From the NCBI GenBank assembly GCA_000436115.1, contig FR894564.1:12625-41824 (forward strand): DNA of 29,200 nt, written 5' to 3'. Position 1 is the stretch's first letter, and every line of letters starts with the position of its first letter. Source of the stretch: Firmicutes bacterium CAG:534 (lineage in GTDB: Bacteria > Bacillota > Clostridia > Lachnospirales > Lachnospiraceae). Shown piece after piece: positions 22,050 through 29,200 of this stretch. A program made the position numbers and the translations under genes. The notes beneath the pieces are model-generated. The model searched no databases and was not told the DNA's origin. It saw only the letters and a program-made list of their open reading frames with translations.

Positions 22050-23945
22050 CTAATACATGATCTGGCTCCAGCTTGAAATGCCGATCAGATCCTTTGCAAA
22101 ATCTGTATACTGCGCATGTTCGCCGGTGTCAATGTATTTGAATACATTATAAATCTGTTTATGTCTTCCCCCTGCATCCGAAAGTCCGAAGGCAAGTCCC
22201 TGGGCAACCTCCTCGGCTGCATCTGTTTCTCTGTTCAGCAGAAATCCGTCAATCTCGCTGTAGGCCTCCATCTTATAGTAAGCATAGGCAAAGGCTGCCG
22301 CCTGATAGGCCTCTCCAGCGTGGGAGGTGTACCCCAGCTCACTGATCAGAATACTTCTGGTTCCCCCGGTGGGACTTAAAAAAGCTTCCTGCTTCAGATA
22401 ATTGATCAGTACCTCAATGTTTTCCATGGTAAGCATGGAAGTACTTGCGGTATGGTTCACATATTTGGATGCTTTCCAGATCCTGGCCTCTGTAAGGGGA
22501 ACATTATAGGGATGCTGCGCCACTCCCCAGTCAATATTTCCCTTGGCGGAAATATTTCTGTTAAACTCATCCAGAATGTCTCTCGCATCATAATTGGTAT
22601 TGTTCTTTATATTGCGGTCCCACTGCTGATCCAGGGAAATATAAACCCTTGCGCTGCTGCTCACACTCTTGATCGCTGTATAAAATACACGGAAGGCCTT
22701 TGCATATTCCTCCACATAGGTTGCCACATCCGTATGGGCCATGTAGTTCCATTCCTTCCGGGCATTGATCTCATTGGCGATCACCCAGTTTGAAATCCTG
22801 CCATGGGTATTATCGGAATAACGGTTTGCCAGGAAGGATCCGATGGCTGCCATGTAGTCCACACCGGACTGCTCTGCACCGTTAAACATATAATAGGGTG
22901 CGCTGCCGCCGCCCCTTGCCTGGGGATGGATCAGCTGGGGATATGAGCCGGAATAATTATTCAGGATGATCGCTGTGGTGCTGATCCCCTTTGCCGTCAG
23001 GGTACTGAATACCAGGTCATACTCTGCGATCACCTGTCCGTTAAAGGTATAGGTCTTTCCGTCATAGGTATAAGAAATAGACGGATAGGCTGCACTGGTG
23101 CTTGGGCCTAAGATCCTTGCCACAGGAATGTTATATGCCGCCTGCTTCACGCCCAGGTCATCCAGCTCGCTTCCCCGCAGCTTGTTGGGATCTACCAGAA
23201 GTCCCTTTTTGGAGGCTGGCTGCTGAAAAACCGAACTGTATTTTGCAATGGCCTCCGGGTTGGTAAGATACCGGGCCTCGCTGACCTTCACATACTTGTC
23301 GTTCAGCTTCACCGCAACCGCATATTTTTTGTACAGCCTGCCTGTATTTAAGGAAGCGGACATGGTGATCTCGCTGTCCTTATAAACGCGATCCAGATAA
23401 GAAGCTTCCTCTGAAAGCCCTGTATCATAGGTATTCATCTCAAACAGATAGTAATACTTATCATCACTTTTGGGGATTCCATCTCCCTTTGCCGTAACGG
23501 AGATCCTGCCACCGCCCTCTGCGATCACGCATTCGGTGATCTTTGCAAAATCAGCCGTATTTTCCGCTGTCAGTTCATGGCTTTGAGGGCGCTTTTGATA
23601 AGACTGCATGACCGCCTGGCCGGCAGTCACGATATGCTGCAGCACATCCTGTCCAATCTTTTCTTCCTCCTTAAGGGGAGCCTCTTCCTGGGTAATCTGC
23701 GTGATCTCGACCTCCGGGATCTCCTCCTTTGTATCAGCCTGTCCCCGCATCAGAAAATAAATCGATGTGCCGCCAGCCAAAAGCGCCAAAGCCGCTGCAA
23801 TCCCTGCGATAAGCAGGATTGGCTTCTTCTGCGTTTTTCCCTGGGACTTTCGTTTCTGTTTTCTTGCGGGCTTCTTCTTTCCTCCTATAGGGCCCCTCTT
23901 CTTTTTCTTTTCGGTATCCCCGAAAGCATTTTTTTCCTGCTCCAT
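22050..23945 (-). CDS. Membrane-anchored DUF5722 glycoside-hydrolase-like protein
   Basis: The protein has 631 residues. Residues 1-42 are very basic (KKKKRGPIGGKKKPARKQKR), then a single membrane helix at 43-67 (ILLIAGIAAALALLAGGTSIYFLM) and an acidic linker. Thus it is tethered with the large domain outside. Residues about 130-230 form a beta-rich region. From about 265 to 620 lies a DUF5722 TIM-barrel-like domain with two well-placed acids, Glu392 in WVIANEINARKEW and Glu536 in ILISELGYTS, the order of acid/base and nucleophile in clan GH-A. VAQHPYN (475-481) fits a barrel strand end. The gene follows rarA by 17 bases. Glycoside hydrolysis is inferred from fold and residues; the substrate is unknown. 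Confidence 0.88.
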   Translation of the reverse strand: MEQEKNAFGDTEKKKKRGPIGGKKKPARKQKRKSQGKTQKKPILLIAGIAAALALLAGGTSIYFLMRGQADTKEEIPEVEITQITQEEAPLKEEEKIGQDVLQHIVTAGQAVMQSYQKRPQSHELTAENTADFAKITECVIAEGGGRISVTAKGDGIPKSDDKYYYLFEMNTYDTGLSEEASYLDRVYKDSEITMSASLNTGRLYKKYAVAVKLNDKYVKVSEARYLTNPEAIAKYSSVFQQPASKKGLLVDPNKLRGSELDDLGVKQAAYNIPVARILGPSTSAAYPSISYTYDGKTYTFNGQVIAEYDLVFSTLTAKGISTTAIILNNYSGSYPQLIHPQARGGGSAPYYMFNGAEQSGVDYMAAIGSFLANRYSDNTHGRISNWVIANEINARKEWNYMAHTDVATYVEEYAKAFRVFYTAIKSVSSSARVYISLDQQWDRNIKNNTNYDARDILDEFNRNISAKGNIDWGVAQHPYNVPLTEARIWKASKYVNHTASTSMLTMENIEVLINYLKQEAFLSPTGGTRSILISELGYTSHAGEAYQAAAFAYAYYKMEAYSEIDGFLLNRETDAAEEVAQGLAFGLSDAGGRHKQIYNVFKYIDTGEHAQYTDFAKDLIGISSWSQIMY

Positions 23946-23962
23946 GAACTTTCTTCTTCTCC

Positions 23963-25309
23963 CTACTGCTGTGATTTCTTTCTTTTCTGTTCCTCTTCCT
24001 TCAGGCGCTTCATATGTTCCTTCACCTTGACCTCATATCCATTTCCCGAAGGAGCATAAAATTCCCTGCCGTTTAATTCATAGGGCAGATACTGCTGTTC
24101 CACATAATGATTTGGATAATCATGAGAATATAAGTAACCGGTTCCATGTCCCAGCTTTGCAGCTCCCTTATAATGGGCATCCTGCAAGTGAGCGGGAATC
24201 GGCAGATTTCCTGTTTCCTCCACAGCCTTCATTGCCTCCCCGATGGCATTTACACAGGCATTGCTTTTGGGCGCGCCGGCCACATAAATCGCTGCCTGGG
24301 ACAAAATGATCTGCGCCTCCGGCATGCCCACACGCTCCGCTGCAAGGGATGCGCTTACTGCTACCTGCAAAGCCTGGGGATCGGCAATCCCCACATCCTC
24401 TGCTGCACAGATCATGATCCTTCTTGCGATAAAGGTGACGCTTTCTCCTGCATAAAGCATCCTGGCCAGATAATACACCGCCGCATCCGGATCAGAACCC
24501 CGCATGCTCTTGATAAATGCAGAAATGGTATCGTAATGATTATCCCCGGTCTTATCATAGCGGATCACGCGCTTCTGAATACATTCCTGGGCCACCTCAA
24601 GAGTAATATGGATCTTCCCGTCCTCACTCCTTTGTGTGGTCATGATGCCAAGCTCTATGGCGTTTAACGCATGTCTGGCGTCCCCGCCTGAAAGCTCCGC
24701 CAAAAACTCCATGGCATCCTCGGAAATATCCGCCTGATAGGATCCCATTCCCTTAGTTTCATCATAAACCGCCCTTTTTAGGAGCACCTTGATGTCCTCC
24801 TTTGTCAGGGGCTTTAGTTCAAAGATAATGGATCTGGAGATCAAAGCCCCGTTTACCTCAAAGTAGGGGTTTTCCGTGGTTGCTCCGATCAGGATCACCG
24901 TTCCGTCCTCCACAAAGGGCAGAAGATAATCCTGCTGTCCTTTATTGAAGCGGTGGATCTCATCGATGAACAGAATGGTTTTCCTTCCGTACATTCCCTG
25001 GGTAGCCTTGGCCTTTTCCACCACCTCTTCCATGTCCTTTTTCCCTGCTACCGTTGCGTTGATCTGGGTAAATTCCGCACTGGTGGTATGGGCGATCACT
25101 TTGGCAAGGGTCGTCTTTCCCGTTCCCGGAGGGCCGTAAAAAATAAGGGAGCTTAATTTATCCGCTTTAATGGCGCGATAAAGCAGCTTGTCCTTTCCAA
25201 TGATATGCTGCTGCCCAACCACCTCTTCAAGGCTGGTGGGACGCAGTCTGGCTGCCAAGGGAGATTCCTTTTCCATATTGGCTGAACGCATATACTCAAA
25301 CAGATCCAT
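23963..25309 (-). CDS. rarA: Replication-associated recombination ATPase RarA/MgsA
   Basis: The protein has 448 residues from ATG 25309, chosen for the usual N-terminus MDLFEYMRSANMEKESPLA and an AAGGA site; an ATG seven codons earlier is less likely. It is an AAA+ clamp-loader-like ATPase acting at stalled replication forks. Seen: RLRPTSLEEVVGQQHI (21-36), Walker A GPPGTGKTT (59-67), Walker B LFIDEIHR, sensor 1 GATTENP, arginine-finger region LISRSIIFEL, GGDARHALNAIE, and the C-terminal tetramer domain (KSMRGSDPDAAVYYLARM, ending near HYVEQQYLPYEL). The tail KEHMKRLKEEEQKRKKSQQ is short and charged. It is followed by the DUF5722 gene. Confidence 0.96.
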   Translation of the reverse strand: MDLFEYMRSANMEKESPLAARLRPTSLEEVVGQQHIIGKDKLLYRAIKADKLSSLIFYGPPGTGKTTLAKVIAHTTSAEFTQINATVAGKKDMEEVVEKAKATQGMYGRKTILFIDEIHRFNKGQQDYLLPFVEDGTVILIGATTENPYFEVNGALISRSIIFELKPLTKEDIKVLLKRAVYDETKGMGSYQADISEDAMEFLAELSGGDARHALNAIELGIMTTQRSEDGKIHITLEVAQECIQKRVIRYDKTGDNHYDTISAFIKSMRGSDPDAAVYYLARMLYAGESVTFIARRIMICAAEDVGIADPQALQVAVSASLAAERVGMPEAQIILSQAAIYVAGAPKSNACVNAIGEAMKAVEETGNLPIPAHLQDAHYKGAAKLGHGTGYLYSHDYPNHYVEQQYLPYELNGREFYAPSGNGYEVKVKEHMKRLKEEEQKRKKSQQ

Positions 25310-25363
25310 AAGTCCTATCCTTCTTCGCATTATCCATTTTTATGAATTAATCCGACATACTAC

Positions 25364-25392
25364 ATTATACGCAAAGGGCGGGGAGTGCACAA
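25364..25392 (-). promoter_or_regulatory. rarA: Promoter of rarA
   Basis: On the minus strand TTGTGC (25387-25392) and TATAAT (25364-25369) are 17 bases apart, about 55 bases before the rarA start. Confidence 0.65.
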
Positions 25393-25398
25393 GAATAA

Positions 25399-25439
25399 TT
25401 TAGAATTGTGTTTTTTCCTTTAGAATTGTGTTTTTTTCC
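25399..25439 (+). repeat. 20-bp direct repeat upstream of DUF362 gene
   Basis: TTTAGAATTGTGTTTTTTCC occurs at 25399-25418 and again at 25419-25439, the second copy with one extra T. A third partial TTTTTCC follows. The second copy contains the putative -35 box of the downstream gene, so the pair may be operator sites or a simple slippage product. Confidence 0.7.
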
Positions 25440-25454
25440 TTTTTCCTTTAAAAT
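25426..25454 (+). promoter_or_regulatory. Possible promoter of the DUF362 gene
   Basis: TTGTGT (25426-25431) and TAAAAT (25449-25454) are 17 bases apart, about 63 bases before the ATG at 25518. The match is moderate and overlaps the 20-bp direct repeat. Confidence 0.45.
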
Positions 25455-25517
25455 AATACTACTGATGATTATTTTTCTCAGCAAAGCATTATCTTACCGG
25501 AAAGCGAGGATTAATCT

Positions 25518-26648
25518 ATGGAAAAATCAAGGGTCTATTACACGGATTTTCGTGCTAAACTGGGGGAAGGCCTTCCCGCTAAGCTGAAACGCCTGATAAA
25601 AAAAGCGGGTATCGGCGACATCAATATGGACGGCAAATTCGTTGCCATTAAAATGCACTTTGGAGAGCTTGGAAATATTGCCTATCTCCGCCCTAATTAC
25701 GCAAAGGCCGTAGCAGATGTGGTAAAGGGGCTTGGCGGCCACCCGTTTCTTACCGACTGTAATACCCTTTATCCGGGCAGCCGTAAAAATGCGCTGGAGC
25801 ATCTGGAATGCGCCTGGGAAAACGGCTTTACTCCGCTTTCCGTAGGCTGTCCCGTCATCATTGCCGATGGGCTGAAAGGGACAGACGATATCGGCGTTCC
25901 GGTTTGCGGCGGCGAATACATAAAGGAAGCCAAGATTGGCCGCGCCATCATGGATGCAGACATCTTTATCAGCCTCACCCATTTTAAGGGCCATGAAACA
26001 ACAGGCTTTGGCGGCGCCATTAAAAATATTGGTATGGGCTGCGGTTCCCGGGCCGGGAAAAAGGATCAGCACAACAACGGCAAGCCCCAGATAGACCCCG
26101 AGAAATGCCGAGGCTGCAGGGTCTGCATGCGGGAATGTGCCAATCACGGTCTTATCTATGATGAAGCAAACCATAAAATGACGATCAACCAGGAAAACTG
26201 CGTAGGCTGCGGGCGCTGTATCGGCGCCTGCAACTTTGACGCTATTGAGTTTTCCAACTGGGCCGCTGCAAAGGATCTGAACTGCCGCATGGCTGAATAC
26301 GCCAAAGCGGTTGTGGACGGACGCCCTTCCTTCCATATTTCCCTGATCGTAGATGTATCGCCCAACTGTGACTGCCATCCCGAAAATGATGCGCCGATCC
26401 TGCCAAATATCGGAATGTTTGCTTCCACAGATCCCCTGGCCTTAGATCAGGCCTGTGTAGATCTCTGCAGCAGACAGACGCCTCTTCCCCACAGCCAGCT
26501 TACAGACAATCTGGCAAAACCGGGCTTTTGCGACCACCATGACCATTTTACAAACTCCACGCCGGAATCCGAGTGGAAAAGCTGCTTAGAACATGCCGCA
26601 AAGATCGGCCTTGGAAGCAGGGAATACGAACTGATCCAGATGAAATAA
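25518..26648 (+). CDS. DUF362 protein with two 4Fe-4S ferredoxin motifs
   Basis: The protein has 376 residues and no signal peptide. Residues about 38-180 and 260-370 make up the DUF362 domain (VAIKMHFGELGNIAYLRP, LTDCNTLYPGSRKNA, FISLTHFKGHETTGFGGAI, GMFASTDPLALDQACVDL). Inserted at about 190-245 is a bacterial-type ferredoxin with CRGCRVCMREC (Cys197, 200, 203, 207) and CVGCGRCIGACNF (Cys228, 231, 234, 238), sufficient for two 4Fe-4S clusters. Such proteins are common in anaerobes; their reaction is not settled. The gene stands alone between a promoter-like region and a strong terminator. The weak GCGAGGA site fits the ATG. Confidence 0.93.
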   Translation: MEKSRVYYTDFRAKLGEGLPAKLKRLIKKAGIGDINMDGKFVAIKMHFGELGNIAYLRPNYAKAVADVVKGLGGHPFLTDCNTLYPGSRKNALEHLECAWENGFTPLSVGCPVIIADGLKGTDDIGVPVCGGEYIKEAKIGRAIMDADIFISLTHFKGHETTGFGGAIKNIGMGCGSRAGKKDQHNNGKPQIDPEKCRGCRVCMRECANHGLIYDEANHKMTINQENCVGCGRCIGACNFDAIEFSNWAAAKDLNCRMAEYAKAVVDGRPSFHISLIVDVSPNCDCHPENDAPILPNIGMFASTDPLALDQACVDLCSRQTPLPHSQLTDNLAKPGFCDHHDHFTNSTPESEWKSCLEHAAKIGLGSREYELIQMK

Positions 26649-26663
26649 ACAAAATAAACGAAA

Positions 26664-26694
26664 GGTGCGGCAGCCCCGTCTGCTGCACCTTTTT
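26664..26694 (+). terminator. Intrinsic terminator after DUF362 gene
   Basis: GGTGCGGCAG (26664-26673) and CTGCTGCACC (26680-26689) pair with one G-U around a 6-base loop and are followed by TTTTT (26690-26694). It also lies just past the stop of the convergent ABC permease gene, where the reverse reading (TTTCGTTT) could serve weakly. Confidence 0.9.
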
Positions 26695-26698
26695 CATT

Positions 26699-28300
26699 TT
26701 ACAATGTTTTTAAGATCGCCGTTCCCCTCTTTTTCAGCCAGAGGAGCATGATCCCGTCAAGCGCTGCCACAAGCAGTGTACAGATCAGCAGGTAGTTTCC
26801 CACCGCAAGGGTTTCTGCCAGTGCCAGATACACTATGATAAGAGCCATTACAAGCAGCAGGCTTCCAAATAAAACGATCGCCACGCCCACGCTCTGCTTT
26901 ACCGCCGCTGTTTCGCTCATCCAGTTTAAATTGGGCGCTTTCAGATTTACAACCAGTCCAAAGACCGCTGTCAGCAGTGCAAAAAGCTGAGGAAGCAGCA
27001 GGATCAGCAAAGCGGTCTGCCCATCCGGCTTTAATACATAAAGAAGCGCTGCCTGACAGAGCAGGGTGGGAATTCCCGTCAACAAAAGCTGAAGCTTCAG
27101 CTTTGCTTTCAGCACCTGCCAGGGCTCTATAGGAAGGGACTGAAGCAGCCAGATCGTCTTTCCTTCCAGGGAGATGGACGGCGCCGTCATATCATTCATG
27201 GATATCATCCCACAGACCGCCCCCACTGCAAACACAGGAATTGCCAGCTTCAGACCAGCAAAATCTCCGGTAAGCCCTCCGATCAGCTCAGACACCATTT
27301 TCTCTTTCACGATCAGAAAAACTGCCGCTGCCACCAAAAACAGCGTTCCAAGACCGCAGTTTAACATATATGTGGAGCTGGAAAGAAACCTTCTCCGCTC
27401 CTTCTGTAAAAGAGCGCTGCCCATACTTCTTCTCTTTGCCTTTTCCTCCTTATAACGGGTCTTAACAGCTTCCCTGGTTGTTGCGATCCGAAGAAAGCTT
27501 TTGGAAAGGATCAGCCATACTAGCCCGAAAAGGATCAGCACCAGCGCCGTAAAAGAAACTGCCTCCAGGATCCCTCCATCTGCTCCTTTTCCCAGCAGAT
27601 AAAGAGGATAGGCAACGCCCTTTACCTTTGCCCCAACCGCTTCCGCATTCGCAAGAAGCTGCTGCAGAATGGAATAGGCCTGAAAATAAAAGTAATAGTA
27701 CCCGCCCATAAACAGCAGTGACAGCACTACGGTAAAGAATCTCTTGCTTTTCATCTTTGCCGTGATCTTGGCGATCAGCCATCCCAGAATGCAGGAAAGA
27801 GCCAGTACAAAAATTGAGATCACAAGCATCAGGATCAGATCCAGGATCACATTTTGCACCGTTCCTCTTCCATTTATCCAGAACAGGATCATTGCCGGCA
27901 GGAATACAAGAGCCTCATAGACAAGCCCCCAGAACCACACTCCAAACAGCCGCACTGCCAGAATAGCGGATGACGGAACAGGAAGGGAAAGCAGCAGCTC
28001 ATTATCCTTTGACCGGTACAGCCCGGCATAAGTGTTAAACACACTGCCGAACACCCCAAGGGCCATAGCGATCAGTCCCATGATCGCCATATAAAGCCAC
28101 CCCATATCCACTGCAAGAAGAGGGCCGCACAGACTGCCTCCTACCACAAAGAAGATCATACAGCAGCATGCGCAGATCACAGCATACAAAATAATAAATC
28201 CGGCCATTGCGGCCTTGGAACGTTTTTTCCCTGTCTTTTTGTCCTGATAAAACCAGGTGGTAAGCTCCAAAAACTGCTTTTTTAATAATGCCTTCAGCAT
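26699..28300 (-). CDS. ABC exporter permease, multi-pass
   Basis: The protein has 533 residues with some ten to twelve hydrophobic segments, for example GFIILYAVICACCCMIFFVV (33-52), YMAIMGLIAMALGVFGSVF, LILMLVISIFVLALSCILGW, FTALVLILFGLVWLIL, LFLVAAAVFLIV and SVGVAIVLFGSLLLVMALII. The central soluble piece (TTREAVKTRYKEEKAKRRS) precedes a second membrane half. The layout matches the long ABC-2-like exporter permeases found beside CcmA-type ATPases. Its ATG overlaps the end of the ATPase gene by seven bases (TCATGCTGA context), so the two are translated together. The cargo is unknown; related pairs export antibiotics, peptides or act in stress. Confidence 0.9.
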   Translation of the reverse strand: MLKALLKKQFLELTTWFYQDKKTGKKRSKAAMAGFIILYAVICACCCMIFFVVGGSLCGPLLAVDMGWLYMAIMGLIAMALGVFGSVFNTYAGLYRSKDNELLLSLPVPSSAILAVRLFGVWFWGLVYEALVFLPAMILFWINGRGTVQNVILDLILMLVISIFVLALSCILGWLIAKITAKMKSKRFFTVVLSLLFMGGYYYFYFQAYSILQQLLANAEAVGAKVKGVAYPLYLLGKGADGGILEAVSFTALVLILFGLVWLILSKSFLRIATTREAVKTRYKEEKAKRRSMGSALLQKERRRFLSSSTYMLNCGLGTLFLVAAAVFLIVKEKMVSELIGGLTGDFAGLKLAIPVFAVGAVCGMISMNDMTAPSISLEGKTIWLLQSLPIEPWQVLKAKLKLQLLLTGIPTLLCQAALLYVLKPDGQTALLILLLPQLFALLTAVFGLVVNLKAPNLNWMSETAAVKQSVGVAIVLFGSLLLVMALIIVYLALAETLAVGNYLLICTLLVAALDGIMLLWLKKRGTAILKTL

Positions 28301-29007
28301 GACTCACCCTCCAGTTCCAGGAAAACATCCTCAAGAGAGGCATCCCCTTTTACTTCCTCCATGGTTCCCAGCCTGATCAGCTTTCCCCCTTTAATGATGG
28401 CTACCTTATCGCACAGCTTTTCAGCGACTTCAAGCACATGGGTGGAAAAAAAGATCGCTCCCTTTCTTTCGCAGACCTGCCGCATCATCTGCTTCAGCAG
28501 ATGCGCCGCTTTCGGATCCAGCCCTACAAAGGGCTCATCCATAATGATCAGCTCCGGTTCATGGAGCCAGGCTGAAATGATGGCCAGCTTCTGCTTCATT
28601 CCATGGGAGTAGGCAGAGATCGGCGATCCAAGATCCCCTGTCAGTTCAAAGGCATCTCCGTAGGTGCGGATCCTCTCTGTTCTTTCCTTTTCCCCTACCT
28701 CAAAAATATCTGCTATGAAATTCAGAAACTGAATTCCCGTCATAAATTCATACAGATCAGGATTATCCGGAATATAGGCCATCTTTTTCTTGCAGGCAAT
28801 GGGGTCATCCTTTACCGAAATCCCATTGATCCGGATATCTCCCTCTTCAAACTGCAAAATCCCGCAGCAGGATTTGATCGTGGTGGTCTTTCCTGCTCCA
28901 TTGTGTCCGATAAAACCGTAAATCTCCCCCGGACAAATATGCAGGGAAAGATCGTCAACGGCTTTTTTCTCTCCGTATTTCTTGGTCAAATGCTCTATCT
29001 GTAACAT
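28294..29007 (-). CDS. ABC transporter ATPase (CcmA/drug-export type)
   Basis: The protein has 237 residues, a complete nucleotide-binding domain. Seen: Walker A GHNGAGKTT (34-42), Q-loop region AYIPDNPDLYEF where the usual Gln is replaced by Asp-Asn, signature SHGMK (134-138; the canonical form is LSGGQ), Walker B LIIMDEP (153-159) and the H-loop FFSTHVLEVAE. SHGM-type signatures are common in this export subfamily. The start follows GGGAGGAA. It powers the permease encoded next to it. The promoter at 29054-29081 is near consensus and lies within a palindrome, so the pair is probably repressed by a regulator that is not in the window. Confidence 0.94.
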   Translation of the reverse strand: MLQIEHLTKKYGEKKAVDDLSLHICPGEIYGFIGHNGAGKTTTIKSCCGILQFEEGDIRINGISVKDDPIACKKKMAYIPDNPDLYEFMTGIQFLNFIADIFEVGEKERTERIRTYGDAFELTGDLGSPISAYSHGMKQKLAIISAWLHEPELIIMDEPFVGLDPKAAHLLKQMMRQVCERKGAIFFSTHVLEVAEKLCDKVAIIKGGKLIRLGTMEEVKGDASLEDVFLELEGESC

Positions 29008-29042
29008 GATATTCCTCCCTCAGTTTTGTTTTCTGTTTCTTA

Positions 29043-29070
29043 TGTACCACTGTATTATAACATTGGTACA
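29043..29070. promoter_or_regulatory. Palindromic operator over the ABC promoter
   Basis: TGTACCA (29043-29049) and TGGTACA (29064-29070) are perfect 7-bp inverted repeats with a 14-base spacer. The spacer contains the -10 box of the ABC promoter. The position suits a repressor dimer, perhaps of the GntR/YtrA type often found with such exporters, which is inference only. Confidence 0.65.
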
Positions 29071-29081
29071 ACAATTGTCAA
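29054..29081 (-). promoter_or_regulatory. Strong promoter of the ABC exporter operon
   Basis: On the minus strand TTGACA (29076-29081) and TATAAT (29054-29059) both match the sigma-A consensus exactly, with a 16-base spacer. It lies about 47 bases before the ATPase start. Confidence 0.85.
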
Positions 29082-29116
29082 TGCAACATACACTGCAGTT
29101 TTTGCATGTTACCTGA

Positions 29117-29151
29117 AAAAGCATAAGGCGTCCGAAAGCGGAAATGCTTTT
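29117..29151. repeat. Nested inverted repeat near right edge
   Basis: AAAAGCAT (29117-29124) pairs with ATGCTTTT (29144-29151), and within the loop CCG AAAG CGG forms a small inner hairpin. It may be part of the 3' end of the neighbouring minus-strand transcript or a second weak terminator. Confidence 0.4.
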
Positions 29152-29159
29152 GAAGCCGC

Positions 29160-29199
29160 AAAAAAAACGCCGTGCAGATGATGCCCTGCACAGCGTTTT
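29160..29199 (-). terminator. Intrinsic terminator of a minus-strand gene beyond the window
   Basis: CGCCGTGCAG (29168-29177) and CTGCACAGCG (29186-29195), extended by AAAA/TTTT, form a stem of about 14 bp with an 8-base loop. In the minus reading it runs into eight T's (29160-29167). It implies a minus-strand gene ending just past the right edge. Confidence 0.8.
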
Positions 29200-29200
29200 C

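Noticed and set aside
25527..26378. Long minus-strand open frame opposite the DUF362 gene
   Set aside because: The plus-strand gene has all ferredoxin and DUF362 motifs; the antisense frame shows none and has no ribosome site.
26699..29007. The ABC pair as part of a bacteriocin or lantibiotic cluster
   Set aside because: There is no precursor peptide, modification enzyme or immunity gene in the flanks within the window.
1..29200. tRNA, rRNA, insertion sequence, prophage or integrase
   Set aside because: I looked through the intergenic regions and coding frames and saw no cloverleaf-like sequence, transposase motif, phage structural gene or attachment-site duplication.

Overview
The window looks like a stretch of chromosome from a Gram-positive anaerobe of the class Clostridia, most probably family Lachnospiraceae. 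This is inferred from gene content: a DUF4364 protein, a DUF5722 protein, a DUF362/ferredoxin protein, a GerM-domain lipoprotein, a type-2 ArgC with bifunctional ArgJ, and a WalRK-like two-component pair beside competence genes. Genus cannot be read from the sequence. There are no rRNA or tRNA genes, no transposase, no integrase and no CRISPR array. Most of the window is ordinary housekeeping DNA; the unusual signal is in repeats, frameshifts and intergenic structure.

Layout. Positions 1-1102 (minus) hold a membrane-protein gene cut by the window edge and a second small membrane-protein gene that looks frameshifted. Positions 1104-1171 hold one copy of a two-hairpin repeat; its second copy is at 12948-13016. 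Positions 1358-2140 (minus) encode an orphan protein with PD-(D/E)XK nuclease-like residues. Positions 2207-2566 hold a tandem array of alternating 42- and 52-bp units. Positions 2549-8644 (minus) form a tight cluster: comEA, response regulator, histidine kinase, GerM-domain lipoprotein, comEC. comEC is broken by a perfect 17-bp tandem duplication and also carries an in-frame 24-bp triplicate. Positions 8737-10795 (minus) hold a small DMT-type transporter and a solute-binding protein. Positions 10812-15726 (minus) are the arginine operon argC-GNAT-argJ-argB-argD. Divergent from it are argG, a DUF1294 membrane protein and a LytTR response regulator (16014-18293, plus). DegV (minus) converges on these. 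Then come malic enzyme, a TIGR01212 radical SAM protein and DUF4364 (plus), DUF5722 and rarA (minus), a DUF362 ferredoxin protein (plus), and an ABC exporter pair (minus) behind a near-consensus promoter that overlaps a palindrome. The right edge holds the terminator of a minus-strand gene lying outside the window.

How the genes work together. argC, argJ, argB and argD supply the acetylated steps from glutamate to ornithine, and argG a late step to arginine. They are transcribed divergently from a 287-bp region with two good sigma-A promoters and several AT-rich ArgR-like dyads, so joint arginine repression is likely. comEA and comEC encode the DNA receptor and the membrane channel for DNA uptake. 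They bracket an envelope-type two-component system. Because comEC is out of frame here, DNA uptake through it should be off unless one 17-bp copy is lost.

The best candidates for something undescribed are the cluster of tandem-repeat events in and after comEC (a reversible-looking frameshift, an in-frame coding repeat, and a 94-bp-period array apparently seeded from the end of comEC) and the two-hairpin interspersed element placed just upstream of start codons. No complete new multi-gene system is evident.
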